From: Osedax fenrisi
Lineage: Eukaryota > Annelida > Polychaeta > Sabellida > Siboglinidae
Assembly: GCA_964019155.1 (NCBI GenBank)
Contig: OZ025244.1
Coordinates: forward strand, 20,999,376 to 21,063,375
Direction of reading: 5' to 3'
Length of the DNA: 64,000 nt
Of this stretch, positions 34,542 through 47,154 are shown piece after piece. The position numbers and the translations under genes are program-made. The notes below the pieces were generated by a model that worked only from the letters and a program-made list of their open reading frames with translations, was not told the DNA's origin and searched no databases. Within the stretch, counting starts at the first letter, position 1. Every line of letters starts with the position of its first letter.

Positions 34542-34996
34542 TAGTCAACTCTCGGTAAGTCGGACTACGGATAAGTCGGAATTCTCGATAAGTCGGACAC
34601 ATATAGTTGGTTTGGTTGGATTTGTATCTAGTTCCATGTTAAATTAATCGGATAAGTCGGATAAGTTGGTTGGATAAGTCTGACTTTTCTATAAGTCGGA
34701 CACATATTATAGTCATTTTTATGATTTTTATACTGGATAAGTCGGACTTTTTATAAATTGTCAGAAATGTTTACTTTAAATAATGTATATTATAATTTTA
34801 GTAAGTAATATTAATGAATAAAACATTTTATGTTGTTGATTGTTGCACAATTCCACATTTCGGTAACCATTTAACTCGCGCTGCGCATTTCATGTCTTAT
34901 TTGCATGATATTCTGAATCTCGGATAAGTCGGACATCTCGCTAAGTCGGACACTTTTCCCGGTCCCTTGCGAGTCCGACTTATCGGGAGTTGACTG
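34542..34996 (-). mobile_element. pogo-like MITE, copy 2 (inverted relative to copy 1)
   Basis: It ends CTTATCGGGAGTTGACTG and begins AGTCAACTCTCGGTAAGTCG. The interior matches 29088-29527 in reverse complement, including the 'cacttttcccggtcccttgc' block. The first base of the terminal repeat appears to be lost. Its flanks are TA-rich. Confidence 0.88.
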
Positions 34997-35293
34997 TATA
35001 TATATATATGTGAGTGTTGTATACAACATATATGTATATGATATTTTACAATAATTAATTAAATTAAATAATATAATATTTTGTTAATAATATAATATTT
35101 AATTATTTCCGAATAGTAATTGCACTTACTTGCACTTACTTGCACTTACTTGCACTTACTTGCATGTTTTACAGTTATTAATCAATGTAGATGTGTACCC
35201 TTTTGAATTATAATCATTTCAAGTGACCTCTATTGAGTTACTCATTACATCCATGGATACATTAACATGAGAGCGGCTTCGAAGGGACATTAG

Positions 35294-35365
<72 letters not shown>

Positions 35366-36436
35366 CTATAGTTATATTGTTATAATAACAAATTTCATCT
35401 AACTTCCTGGATTGTAAAGTATTCCAGTATATTAAAGTATTCCACCTTGATAACATTATAGCAAAGATTTTGCGAAGCAAAGATATAACACTCCCTATGC
35501 ATGCAACGCAATTTAGTAATAGCCCCAACCGCTGCTAGCAGTAGTATCGAAATCACTGAAATAGATTTAGGTTCGGCTCTGTTTGCATACAACAATGTTT
35601 TCATTGCTCTATTAAATTGCATGCAATATAAATTAGCTTTTACTCACTAAATATATACTTGTTACATAGTTCCTAAAAGTAACCCGCTATAGGTGGCACC
35701 AGGGTATTTTGTATACAAATTCGAATTACACGATTTCGCGTAAGTGTTATATCTTTCCTTCGGAAAATCTTTGATTATAGTATGTATATAAAAAAATTAT
35801 AATTTTACAATGATATCTAGTGAATATTTAGTTTCATCTCATGATTATAAAGGTGGGTTAGATATATTATTACCTATACCAATGGTTTATAACTAGTTAT
35901 ACTATTTGAATAAAGATGCATTAAATATATGCAAAAGGAACATTTTCATCGCAACATCTTTGTATAGAATACAAAACAAAAGATAATTAATGCGCTAAAT
36001 GACATGATAACGTTGCATATACTTACAACCTTATCAATGCCATTTCAGCGCATTAATTATCTCGATAAGTTTAGATAAGTTTCTGATAATAATAATAAGT
36101 ATGCAATAGTGTATGTATCCATATTAACCTAAATATACTCTATACGGATACACGATTATGTAATATTTACATGAAATACGTAAAGATATTTTATATACTG
36201 AATGTATTTATATTAATAATGTATCTAAATATGTAACTTATGACACTTAGGATTATTACGATGGATATTCACTTTGGTAATGTAGAATATGCATATAAGC
36301 GGTATAGTATATATTGTATACCGTGTAATACAATATAAATTAATTATTTATAATTAAAATAAATATATATTTACAATGAAATATATTTAATTAACTGAAT
36401 CTGGTTAAGATGAACGATAATGTATACGATATGAAA
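34997..36436. other. intergenic DNA with minisatellite and repeat fragments
   Basis: It contains a TTGCACTTAC x4 array at about 35123-35164, a third partial copy of the dispersed repeat (35262-35299 and about 35386-35412) split by an (AT)n tract at 35300-35364, and no gene. Confidence 0.5.
35300..35364. repeat. (AT)n microsatellite splitting a dispersed repeat
   Basis: About 64 bp of AT placed inside copy 3 of the dispersed repeat (35262-35412). Confidence 0.9.
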
Positions 36437-36523
36437 TTACTTATGAATATACTAAAACATGTATATGCTTTATGTATATATATATACAAAAAGCATATAC
36501 ATGTTTTAGTATATTCATAAGTA
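36437..36523. repeat. 35-bp perfect inverted repeat around an AT loop
   Basis: Arms 36437-36471 and 36489-36523 are exact reverse complements (TTACTTATGAATATACTAAA...), separated by a 17-base AT-rich loop. Confidence 0.88.
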
Positions 36524-39249
36524 ACCTATAGGTAATACGTATTATATTTATAAGTATTATAGTGGAGGGGTTAGAACAATCGAATCTACTTATATAGACG
36601 TATACGTATACATACGTATATATACGTATATATACAGTAAAACGATCACGTGAATCACATTTTATTAGCGCCATCTATATGATAAAAAAAGCATAAAGAA
36701 AAACTGCTACGGAACTATCTTCAACATAATACGAGCCTCGAGATGTTGTCAGGAGGAGCTGCTGTCATCGATGTCGCCAGGGGTCGGATACGACTCGACG
36801 GTACAGGTTAATAGTTTAACAGGTTAACAGGTTAATATCAAGGGCTTTGTTAATATGATGAAAGATAATTTTGTGAAATATTAATAAATTTAAATTCAAA
36901 AATGTAGCGTTTTCGTGTAATACTAGTGATTTATTAACATATGATATACTTAACATGTGACATACAAACATACGGATTTCTATATTTGATAAAAAAATAC
37001 GAATTTATTTATAATTCTGTTTGAATAGAAATTGTTTTTCTATTATTAAAGCCAACATTCGAATTTATATAACGCGTATTCAATTATATTACAATTTTAA
37101 TATAATAACATGTATATTGAATAATATGTACTCCGGGCCCATTATAAAATATGATAAATTATTCAATCGTAAATAAAGTTCTATCAAATATGCGTTAAAA
37201 GACATCCTGAGATCAATTTGTAGCATAAGCATACGCGGGAACAGGGTATGGTACTATAGTATGGTACTTATAAGTTGAGGTAAGGGTACTATGGTGATAG
37301 GGGTCTGCAGTACTACATCCCCATGGGGTGATAGGGGTGATAGGGGTACTGTGGTAATAGGGGTGATAGGGGTGATAGGGGTACTGTGGTAATAGGGGTG
37401 ATAGGGGTACTTCAGTACTACATCCCCATGGGGTGATAGGGGTACTGGGGTGATAGGGGTATTAGGAGTTATATGGGTGATAGGGATGGTAGGGGTGATA
37501 GGGGTGATAGGGGGTGATAGGGGGTGATATATCACCGCTATCAATGGTATCACCGCTATCGCCCCTATAGCGGTGATACCATTTTGTACTCGGAATTAGG
37601 GTGTGATTTGTGTAGCATGGAAAGTTTAACAGATGCATATATTGACTACAGTTGTATATATAGATACACGTATATGCAATATATCATCTGACCTTTATAC
37701 ATGTTAACGTGACATATTTTCCTGCTGCAATATCATACCCTTAGTATACTGAATGATACGACCTTAAAGCAGTGTTTTTATATTGATTTGAAAGTTGGAT
37801 ATATGAATTCCAAAATTATTATTTTGTTTATAATTTTATATGAAAAACAATCTAATAAAATACATCTACTGATTTATAATAAATAAATAGGATTATGATA
37901 AAATTGATTATGAGAATAAAAGTTTTTGTTGTAGTATGATATTTAAAAGCGGGGGGGGGGTACAAAAATAAAAATTGGGGAAATTGCCCACAAAATTAGC
38001 ATTAAAAATATACCTTCTTAAAGGATCACATGACCAATACACTTAACAGTATAGGTTAGAAGAGGCGATATTCTCAGTTAATCATGAAATGAAATAGACA
38101 TATAGGTTAGAGGACTCTATAGATATGATGCGTGAACGGTTTAACCATGACCTAGTTATTTGGAGGCGTATTAACGAATGTGGGCGTAATAAAACGTGTT
38201 CTCGTCATACACTTGTAAGGACATAATACTTATCCACATACATGTGTATGTATTATGCTGATAACAGTTTCTGGTGTTTGCGCATGTGTAATGATAACGT
38301 CAGTCTGATGTAAATAGAATTAACAGTTTTGCCATCGCATACATATAATATAGTTGAAGTATAAAAATCACGATTATTATTCTCAAATAGTGGCAAATAT
38401 TGGCGAATTCGCGTTTACATTCGCAAGTTTGGCTTCAGATTTACGATACTCATATATAAGTCATATATTAGACAGATTTAACGTAATATTAATTAGGATA
38501 AACAAGAGAATAGTAAATATACTTTTTTTTAACTCTCATAATTGTATACACAATCGCTTTATTATATACCTTTATATTACCTATATAATACAAAATCAAT
38601 TCATTAATCACAATATATAAAAATTGGCTTACAAGATTATAACTACCATTAAATCTCTTTACTTTCATTAATAAATGTCCTTGTTTATAAATATAAATAA
38701 GACATAGGTGTACATGTTATAATAAATACAAAATTATATAAAATATTGTATGTGAAAATCAATAATCAGAATAGTAAACGAAAACCAGCGAGATTATGTT
38801 TTGTATTCTAAGATGAAAAGTAAAAATATCAGTACAGTGTACACTGTACATAGTGCACGGTGTACAAATAATTAATACTTATGTTCACATATCCATATAT
38901 GTATACATATATAGATAAATATAATTCATGGGTATGTTTATATTTATAGTAAGTTACCGGTAATTTATAGTAAGCGAATATTGTACAGACTTGTATTAGA
39001 AATGTGTAAGTATTATTATAGTGTATCTATCAATCATAATAAATACGCCTACTTCTTAGATTCTAAACTAATATCGAATTTACAATAATAATAATAATAA
39101 TATAACGATGTATTAAGTCAGGAAAATGATAGAAGTGTAATTGCGTCATATAAAACAATACACAAATAACAACGGTATTGATATAGAGAAATAAATAAAA
39201 ATAATATATTTTAAAAGTAATAAATTATACTGATATCATATATTAATAA
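36524..39249. other. intergenic DNA, no confident gene
   Basis: It contains the G-rich minisatellite at 37262-37545, a G10 run at 37951-37960 and a short GC-richer patch at 36720-36800. No recognisable coding sequence. Confidence 0.45.
37262..37545 (+). repeat. G-rich minisatellite (GGGGTGATAG units)
   Basis: More than 15 imperfect copies of a 10-bp GGGGTGATAG unit, with a higher-order block CAGTACTACATCCCCATGG present twice. Runs of four G at short spacing could form G-quadruplexes on the plus strand. Confidence 0.88.
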
Positions 39250-40150
39250 AGTCGATATTTAAAAGTGATAACATATGGTATAATACGTAAGTCATCAAGA
39301 AGACTATTCCAATATTTCGGAGCAGAATATGGAAAGCAGTAATAGGATATATATATGAGATAAATCTTGAGATAAATCATCTATAGATGAGATAAATGAC
39401 AGGTCAAGTTTCATTAGCCGCAGTTGACACATTGGTATAGTTGTAGATTGACTAATTTCTCTCTTTGATAGGAACTTCCATGTATATCGCTCTCTGATAA
39501 ATGCAAAGTATACTTTACAAACTATAGTTGAATCTTGAATAGATTTCGAAACTTCAACCAGCCATACACGTATCGACATTAATGAATTAATAAGTATGGT
39601 TATATAACTTCGTTCAAAAATCTCAAAAAGTGTGCAACTTTTTCAAACATCGTTGAGAAATGTTAATAAAAAGCGAATTACATTATCTAAGTCGACTAAA
39701 GATTAAGGAATAGTGAGTTAATCAATCATTGAACCAATCACACTAACGTTAGTGATAATTTTAGCTTAGATAATGCCATGCCTATAGGTAATATATATAA
39801 TATATATATATATTGTAAAGTACATAATTTGATCAAACATAAGATAACATATATTAATTTAATTGCCGAATATCTTCTATAGAAGATCCACTATAGTGGA
39901 TACAAACGGCATCAACAAGTCATCAACGTATCCATGAATGCCTATTTCAGGTAGATGGTAATATATAATCCTATGATTTAACGTATCAAAGGCACTTGCT
40001 AGATCATAAAGAACCAAGTAACGAGAAGCAAAATCCATGTTTAGTATAATATCATTAAGCACAATATTTAGGTCAGTTTCCGTACTACAATTGTGATGGT
40101 ATTCATTCTGAAAGTAATCCACAATATAATTCGATATGATATAAGCAATA
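39250..40150 (-). mobile_element. CR1-like LINE fragments
   Basis: The minus strand shows an RT piece at 39877-40122 (STETDLNIVLNDIILNMDFA, LVLYDLASAFDTLNHRIIYY) and, near 39300, the CR1 C-terminal motif APKYWNSLLDDLR. The region between them lacks the rest of the RT, so the copy is internally deleted. It is related to the 3.6-6.4 kb element. Confidence 0.75.
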
Positions 40151-40184
40151 AACTGACGTGAAACTATAGTTTCATATACATATA

Positions 40185-40243
<59 letters not shown>

Positions 40244-40246
<3 letters not shown>

Positions 40247-40303
40247 ACTGTAACCCATTTTTCAAATCTAGTAAATTTCCAAGACTATTGAATACATTTA
40301 TGT

Positions 40304-40369
<66 letters not shown>

Positions 40370-40429
40370 ACATAAATGTATTCAATAGTCTTGGAAATTT
40401 ACTAGATTTGAAAAATGGGTTATAGTTTG
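40244..40429. repeat. large palindrome, about 60-bp arms around (AT)n
   Basis: Arms at about 40252-40310 and 40363-40421 (AACCCATTTTTCAAATCTAG...) are reverse complements and meet at a (TA)n tract. A further (AT)n tract lies just outside on each side. Confidence 0.88.
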
Positions 40430-40465
40430 ATAGTTTTTAAGGATCAAGAGTATGACTATTTAATA

Positions 40466-40509
<44 letters not shown>

Positions 40510-40755
40510 CATATATGACTCATATAATATGAGTGATTTTTGCATACTTGATCGAATGTGGAACAATAGAGGTAAACTATGAGGATTATTGATTAATTAA
40601 GTTAAACAAATATATAGTTTAAATATATAATCGAAAGTATAATGTATAAATATTTGCTAACGATAACGTTAGAAATAAATATAGAACAATACTAAATTAA
40701 CAAAATTAAACTCATTAAAACGTTTTACATGTAACTGTATATAATTATCAATAAT
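40430..40755. other. AT-rich spacer
   Basis: It contains an (AT)n tract at 40470-40507. No gene is visible. Confidence 0.45.
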
Positions 40756-42084
40756 AAATGGATAAATAGTGCTAGGAACTGTGAAGCCTACAATACTTTC
40801 GAAGGTGTTTACTCTGATCATAGAATTGTTACCTCTACACTTAAATTAAGTTTAAGATCTAATAAAAAGTCAATAGTTGACAAAAAACGATATGACTGGA
40901 CTACTCTGACAAAAGACAAATCTATTGAAAAGAATTATACAAGCTATCTAAAACAACATTTCGAGGAAAGCCTAATATTTGTAGATTTCTCTAAAGCTTT
41001 CGACTCAATACACAGAGAAAAAATGGCACAAATTCTTAAGTCATACGGTATTCCAATGAAGCTTCAAAAAAAATCTAGATAATCAAAGCAATTATGATAT
41101 AATATAGAGACACTAAATCAATGGTACGGTCACCCGATGGTGACACAGAATATTTTGATATAAATGCAGGTGTTCTACAGGGGGATATCTGGCACTATTA
41201 TTATTTATTATTACACTCGATTACGTATTAAGAACATCTATTGATGAACATAAAGATCTAGGCCTAACACTATCGAAACAACGAAGTAGAAGATATCCAG
41301 CAATCAAGATAACAGATGCAGATTATGCTGACAATCTTGTAATATTTGCAGATTCTAGCAGAAATGCTGAAAATCTACTGAATGTCTTAGAAGAAAGTGG
41401 GAAAACAGTAGGTATCAAAGTAAATATTAAAAAGACGCAACACATGAACATAAACTCAAATAAAACGGTAAAATCTATAGATGGGGAAGTTTTGAAAAAT
41501 GTCGATAATTTCATTTATCTTGGAAGCGAAATAGAATCGACCGATAAAGAAATAAAAATAAGAATAGCTAAATCCTAGGAAGCTCTAGACATGTTAAGTT
41601 CCATATGGAAATCACCACTCAGCACAACTTTAAAGAGGAACTTCTTCAGATCAGTGGTAGAATCTGTTTTATTATACGGCTCTGAAGCTTGGACCCTAAC
41701 TAAAAAAACATGAGAAAAAGCTCGATGGCACTTACACAAACATGTTGAGAGCAATATTAAATATATCATGGAAATAGCATCCAACGAAGATTCGCTTTTA
41801 CGGAAATATTCCACCACTAACAAGTATAATACGTATACGAAGAACACGTTTCGCAGGCCACTGTTATCGAAGTGAGGAAGAAATCGTAAAAGATGTTTTA
41901 TTGTGGACACCGAACCATGGAACAACAAAGATTGGACGACCCAGAAAAACCTATGTAAAACAGTTATGTGATGATACGGGACTGACGACTGAAGAACTGA
42001 AGACATCTATGAAAACAGGACGACGTTGAAGAAAATTGTTTAAAGTGCTCGGGAAAATATCCCGACCCGGTAAGGTAAGGTACA
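40756..42084 (+). mobile_element. RTE-like LINE, internally deleted and decayed
   Basis: It resembles the 6.8-9.3 kb element. The endonuclease end (NCEAYNTFEGVYSDHRIVTS) joins directly to the RT piece FVDFSKAFDSIHREKMAQIL, so several hundred codons are deleted. Later pieces include DYADNLVIFADSSRNAENLL (catalytic YADD changed to YADN), ESVLLYGSEAWTLTKK and CFIVDTEPWN in shifting frames. It ends in a GGTAAGGTAAGG tail (about 42070-42081). Confidence 0.8.
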
Positions 42085-43072
42085 TATAACTGCAGTTACC
42101 GTAAAAATATATGAAAAATAATCGAAGAGGTAAATTGTAGAATTGTATTTAAAAGAATACATCGTGAAAGTACCATAGAAGAAGTGGGTACATTTAAAAA
42201 GTAAATGGGTAGAATATCAAAGTAAACAGATCCTTAATTATTTGAAATACTTTATTTTGAGAAAATAAAGAACTAAAGTTACCAGCGGGACCATCTGTTT
42301 GTTTTCTATTTCGATTTCTACTAAAAGAGAAAAAGCTAATTTAAAAGTTTTAACGGATATAATCCGTCTATGAATGATGTAACAATGGCCGATGATAACA
42401 GTTGGCCGCTGAAATATTCGCGGCGTTTACATGTTAAATATAGGGGAAACGGGTCTACGAAAAATGTTATTTTAAAAGATTAACTACCCAAATACTATGT
42501 TTACGTGTTAATGGTGATATTAATATTTCTTACTCGTGTATATGCGTTAATGGTACCCGCTCCGTTACCCACTCCGTTAATGGTACCCACTCCGTTATCA
42601 TCGCTAGCTCACACGTGACATCGTTAAGCGCCGCACGTGACCTAACCCGAACTATAACAAAGTCGGTATTGTTATCTTCTGTCGACGAGTTTATCATTAA
42701 TATTAATGGCGGCGATTTACCGTTTAATTTCAAATTAGCGGTCGGTAGTGGTCAGCGTAGTGGTCAAGCTACGAACAGTGGACGGAGAGGCTTGTACGCA
42801 TAGGCTGGAATACAATAGCTATTGTTGTAGATATTGATAACCGTAAACGACGACGACGCCCTATATAACAATGCAAAGCGAGCGCCGCCCGCGCATCTTC
42901 TCGCGAGATCTCGCGTTCCAGAAATCACGAGATCTCGTTCGAGATCCTACGAGATCGTTTGATATCTCACGAATAGGCGCGGGCGATACACGTCCTTTGT
43001 ATGTCCTTTGTACGCAGATTAAAGTCGTCGTAATTGTAAACATGTAATTATCATTCACTCTATGATATAATG

Positions 43073-43111
<39 letters not shown>

Positions 43112-43606
43112 CAGCCATCGTATACTGGGACTGATATAGGGTAATCTATACGCTACTATACGTATGGTACAACTTCGTATATACCGCCACACAATCCCGC
43201 GAGAGGTCCGAAGTATGGCGGTATATATAGGTCGCGCTATATATTGAATAGAAGATATTATAATAGGATAGAAAATATTAGAATATAATAGAACATGTGT
43301 GTATTGATGGGAGGCCTTCATGTCTATGCGTGTATGCATGTATCTAAACAACACATCTATTTATATTTGCGATTCGATTACATAATTATTGTTGTTCGGT
43401 TTTTTCTCTCGAGTCCAATACTACACTACCAGAAATTAATATAGATGTTAAGATTAACTTAAGTCAATTTCATGATGTGATACTTCTTCTAAGAATATAT
43501 AATAATAATACAAATAATAATAATATTTATTAGAAGAATTGTAATTTTTTTTTTCTGTTAATTTACAATGATATTTATATAATGTTTTCTTCTAAAGGGC
43601 TTCAAA

Positions 43607-43664
<58 letters not shown>

Positions 43665-43737
43665 TGTTGTTGTTGCCCATGGGCAACAACAACATAAAAG
43701 AGTCGTCCATATCTATATTTGTAATGGTTAATTGTTG
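42085..43737. other. intergenic DNA, no confident gene
   Basis: A less AT-rich patch at 42540-43010 contains CACGTG sites and a duplicated 'ccgttaatggtacccactcc' block, but no recognisable frame. (AT)n tracts lie at 43075-43109 and 43610-43662. A 26-bp palindrome centred on CCCATGGG lies at 43667-43692. Confidence 0.45.
43610..43662. repeat. (AT)n microsatellite
   Basis: About 52 bp of AT, followed by a CCCATGGG-centred palindrome. Confidence 0.9.
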
Positions 43738-44140
43738 TACTCCCAACTAGATACTAACTAGTAGTATATTTAATTATATTACAATGATTTCAATCCTTGA
43801 ATCAAATATATCAGAGATATTGATTTATTTGTGAGATAAAATGCATTCATATATTTAATTTTGTATTTCTATATAAATATTTTATTAAATCATACGAATT
43901 ATTTATAAATTATATTTGAATTTAACGATGTTTTTTATTTATGTAGAAATTCCTAATAATATAATATGTATTAAAATATGTATTAAATTATATTATGAAT
44001 TTAATATAATAATATTAATATCATTGATTTAAAAACGACTTCTGTACCAAATTCAAATTTGTACTCTTGACCATGCAATACACTAAAATCACTCAAGCGG
44101 AAAATGTTCACAAAACATGCTTTAGCAATCGTTTTATCCT
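43738..44140 (+). repeat. dispersed repeat, copy 2 (inverted match to 1540-1935)
   Basis: It matches the reverse complement of 1540-1935 throughout, for example 'tttaattttgtatttctata' and 'aaaatcactcaagcg'. Confidence 0.6.
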
Positions 44141-44738
44141 TGGTTATAAGTTCTATAGACTATAAAAATAATCATCATTTTACGAGTATGGTTTTTGGGG
44201 TTTTTCTAGATTTAAACTAAAACTTTAAACTAAAACTAAAATTTTTAGATTTTTTTGAATTTTGGTAATATTTATTGTTTTTCAATAATTATTTGATGTA
44301 GATTATGTTGCACAACTGTGTTATTTTAATATATAATTTTCTATACAAAATCATAATAATCACTATATTAATGTTATAAGTTAACGATTCATACTATAAT
44401 AAATAATACTATGATAATAAAATTAAAAATGGGATTAAGAAATGTTGATAATACGGCTACCTTTTATTAAATAACTTTTTTATTTATGATGATAAATTAA
44501 TTAAATGTTATCACGACTTAAATATGATATAAATATATAATATATCTATGTCAATTCTTTGAATAATGTGATATGTCGGCGAATCCGGTCCGTATTACAC
44601 ACATTTCTCCAATGTGAAATTAACCTGTCAAAAATCTAGGAAAACCAAAACTCCGATGAGAAATACACAAATATATATATTCAAAGTTTGTTTGGTTTTT
44701 GCCTACCTTGACTATACTGTTAATGGTGTAGTAGTAAT
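44141..44738. other. AT-rich DNA, no gene seen
   Basis: Nothing coding or repeated was recognised beyond short T-rich runs. Confidence 0.4.
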
Positions 44739-45674
44739 AGGGAAAAGTAACCGAATACGGACACTCGGTGTATCTCAGAAACCATAAATCCTACAATAAA
44801 TATTTAATGAATAAAATATTCATATTTATATAAATAGTCTAAATAAGTATTTTTTATTTTCAATAATTTAAAATAATGATGATATATCAAAAATAAACTG
44901 ATTTTTTTATTACGTTTTTAAATTTATGAAAAAAATTTCAACTTAAAACCTTCTCAAGAATATACAGATGTATCGATATAAAACATAACAATATATTATC
45001 AAATACTAAAGCTTCTAAATATTATATATAATATATGCATATATGCATAATTTCTATAGTTGTTCAAATACTAATTAAGTTGTATGCATATATCTTGAAG
45101 TCATATAAATCCCTAATAAGGACAGTGTCCGTCAGACACTCTATGTGTCTAAAAACGGACACCCTATAACCAATCAGCGTGTAGCGTGTGAACTATTCTG
45201 ATTTTCATACAAATCTCATGCGTTATAATATTATTCCCATCAATGAAGCTAAATCAAAAATTGTTATTATTTAGATACTTAACTATATATTTTGATACTT
45301 GTATTAATAATTAATAAAATAATAAAAATTAATAAATTAATTCCTAATATAATTATATTAAATTATTCATAAAATTAATTATATATAATTTAATTGTAAT
45401 TTATCTGACCTGTTCATCAATAATATATAGTTTATCTAGTGGTATATAAGGTGTCCGTATTATAACACAGGGTGTCCGTATTCGAACATGGGTACCGAAT
45501 ACGGACACCCCCGTTATCTATTGAAAACAAAGATTAAATAAAATGTTAACATCACAATAATATCTTTAATCATAAAATATTAATATATTGTAATTTTTGA
45601 ATAAAAATATTGAATCATAAAATGTTAAGACGATTTATTGTTAAAGTGTCCCCCGTATTAGGTTACTTTCCCCT
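44739..45674 (+). mobile_element. TA-type element copy D (complete)
   Basis: It begins GGGAAAAGTAACCGAATACG and ends GTATTAGGTTACTTTCCCC, flanked by TA. GTGTCCGTATT-type boxes occur at both ends, near 45110-45170, and as an inverted pair around 45450-45510 centred on ATGGGTACC. No open reading frame of note, so it is non-autonomous. Confidence 0.82.
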
Positions 45675-45952
45675 ATATCCACCACTGCAGGATTACAGTT
45701 AGCTAGCTACCCAGTCAACATAATGTAGACACAAGTATGTTAACAGTGTTAACTTAACACACGTGATTGGTACGCATATAACGTATTCTGTTACACGCTC
45801 ATAAACCACTGTACGCATTTGTTTCATATATCGACATACACTAACATCTATATCGTCCATACAAATTATTCGGGAAAATAACTATATCTATTTTATTGGT
45901 TTATTATAATATATTAATATAAATTCATAATATGTCTGCACATACACACACA

Positions 45953-46004
<52 letters not shown>

Positions 46005-46059
46005 ATATTTCGTATTGATATCAATGGAATTCTTGAAGAGTCATGAGAACTTCGATGAA
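45675..46059. other. AT-rich DNA with (AT)n
   Basis: No gene is visible. An (AT)n tract spans 45955-46001. Confidence 0.45.
45955..46001. repeat. (AT)n microsatellite
   Basis: About 46 bp of AT next to the CpG-rich island. Confidence 0.9.
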
Positions 46060-46530
46060 ATGCAACACGGCCGGATTACGCCGCTTAAGTGGTGATTAAG
46101 TCGCCCCAGGACCGCTGATTACGTAAGACAACGAGGCCCTGTGTGGTATGTGTGCGGTGACGTAATCGATCGCCTCCGCCACCGCCGCCGCCTCGAGTTA
46201 CGTCACACTAATTAGCGATATTCATAATTAATATTCGCGGTGGCGATTACGGTGTCGGCGCGCGCGCGCTCGGATCGCGTGCGTCGTTGTCTTAGCGATC
46301 GGCGTACGCTGATTGGTCGAGCCGCCGGACCGCGGTATCGGTACGTGAGAAAGAATTATTCGGCATTCCCCGAGAACGTATTAAAGGTATAAGGGGATAA
46401 GGGGCCGGTCTACCGACAGGCAGGGGGGGGGGTTATGTAACGATTCGTTACGTAATAGAGGTGAATAGGGGGGCGACGGGGTTACTCGGATTACTCACCG
46501 GATACCACGCGTGCAAGTAGTGTTATTGTT
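46060..46530. promoter_or_regulatory. CpG-rich island with CRE-like and CCAAT-like sites
   Basis: A sharp GC- and CpG-rich block in otherwise AT-rich DNA (runs such as CGGCGCGCGCGCGC). It contains TGACGTAA, TTACGTCA, an inverted CCAAT (ATTGG, about 46311) and a G10 run near 46425. It carries no long open frame. It resembles an invertebrate CpG-rich promoter or enhancer, but I cannot assign a gene. Confidence 0.35.
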
Positions 46531-46571
46531 ATTATTACTAGAGGTGATTATGATGCGAACGCAGATTTATG

Positions 46572-46604
<33 letters not shown>

Positions 46605-47154
46605 CGTATATTTAGTTAATAATAATGTATTATTAACGTATGCATTATTATATAACCGCGTATACGCGCAATAATAACGCCAAATGTAACACTCTAAATA
46701 CGGCGAAGCGCTATTAGTGCATTATTCGTGGATAATAACTTTAATTAAATATCAATAACAATGCCCTAGCACCCTATATATAGCCTATATGCAGGTATTG
46801 TCCTACAAGTGGATTACGTCATGCATTTGTAAACGATATTATACAAAGCCATATATGATATATAATTTATACATAATTTTCACATTAGAAATATCATTAA
46901 TTATATATCTTCCAATACATCATTTGTATATATATATATATATATATACGATATCTATACGTATATCAATATAGATTCGGTATTCTCACAATACTAGGAG
47001 ACTGTTTCATTGTTATAATAGGTTACAACCTCTTTTCATATATGTACTACTTATTTATGTAGTATCCTATTTATGTAGTATCCAACTTATATGTAATTTT
47101 GGGTCGCAGAGAAGATGGCCGCGAGATTAATAACACGTACGACGTGCTTGTTAT
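46531..47154. other. AT-rich DNA, no gene seen
   Basis: It contains (AT)n tracts near 46577-46605 and 46925-46949. Confidence 0.45.

Noticed and set aside
36720..36800. Short GC-richer patch with a plus-strand frame MLSGGAAVIDVARGRIRLDG
   Set aside because: Only about 20 codons, no acceptor with a pyrimidine tract, and no recognised family.
42615..42803. 62-codon plus-strand frame in a less AT-rich patch
   Set aside because: No domain or homologue recognised; composition alone is not enough evidence.
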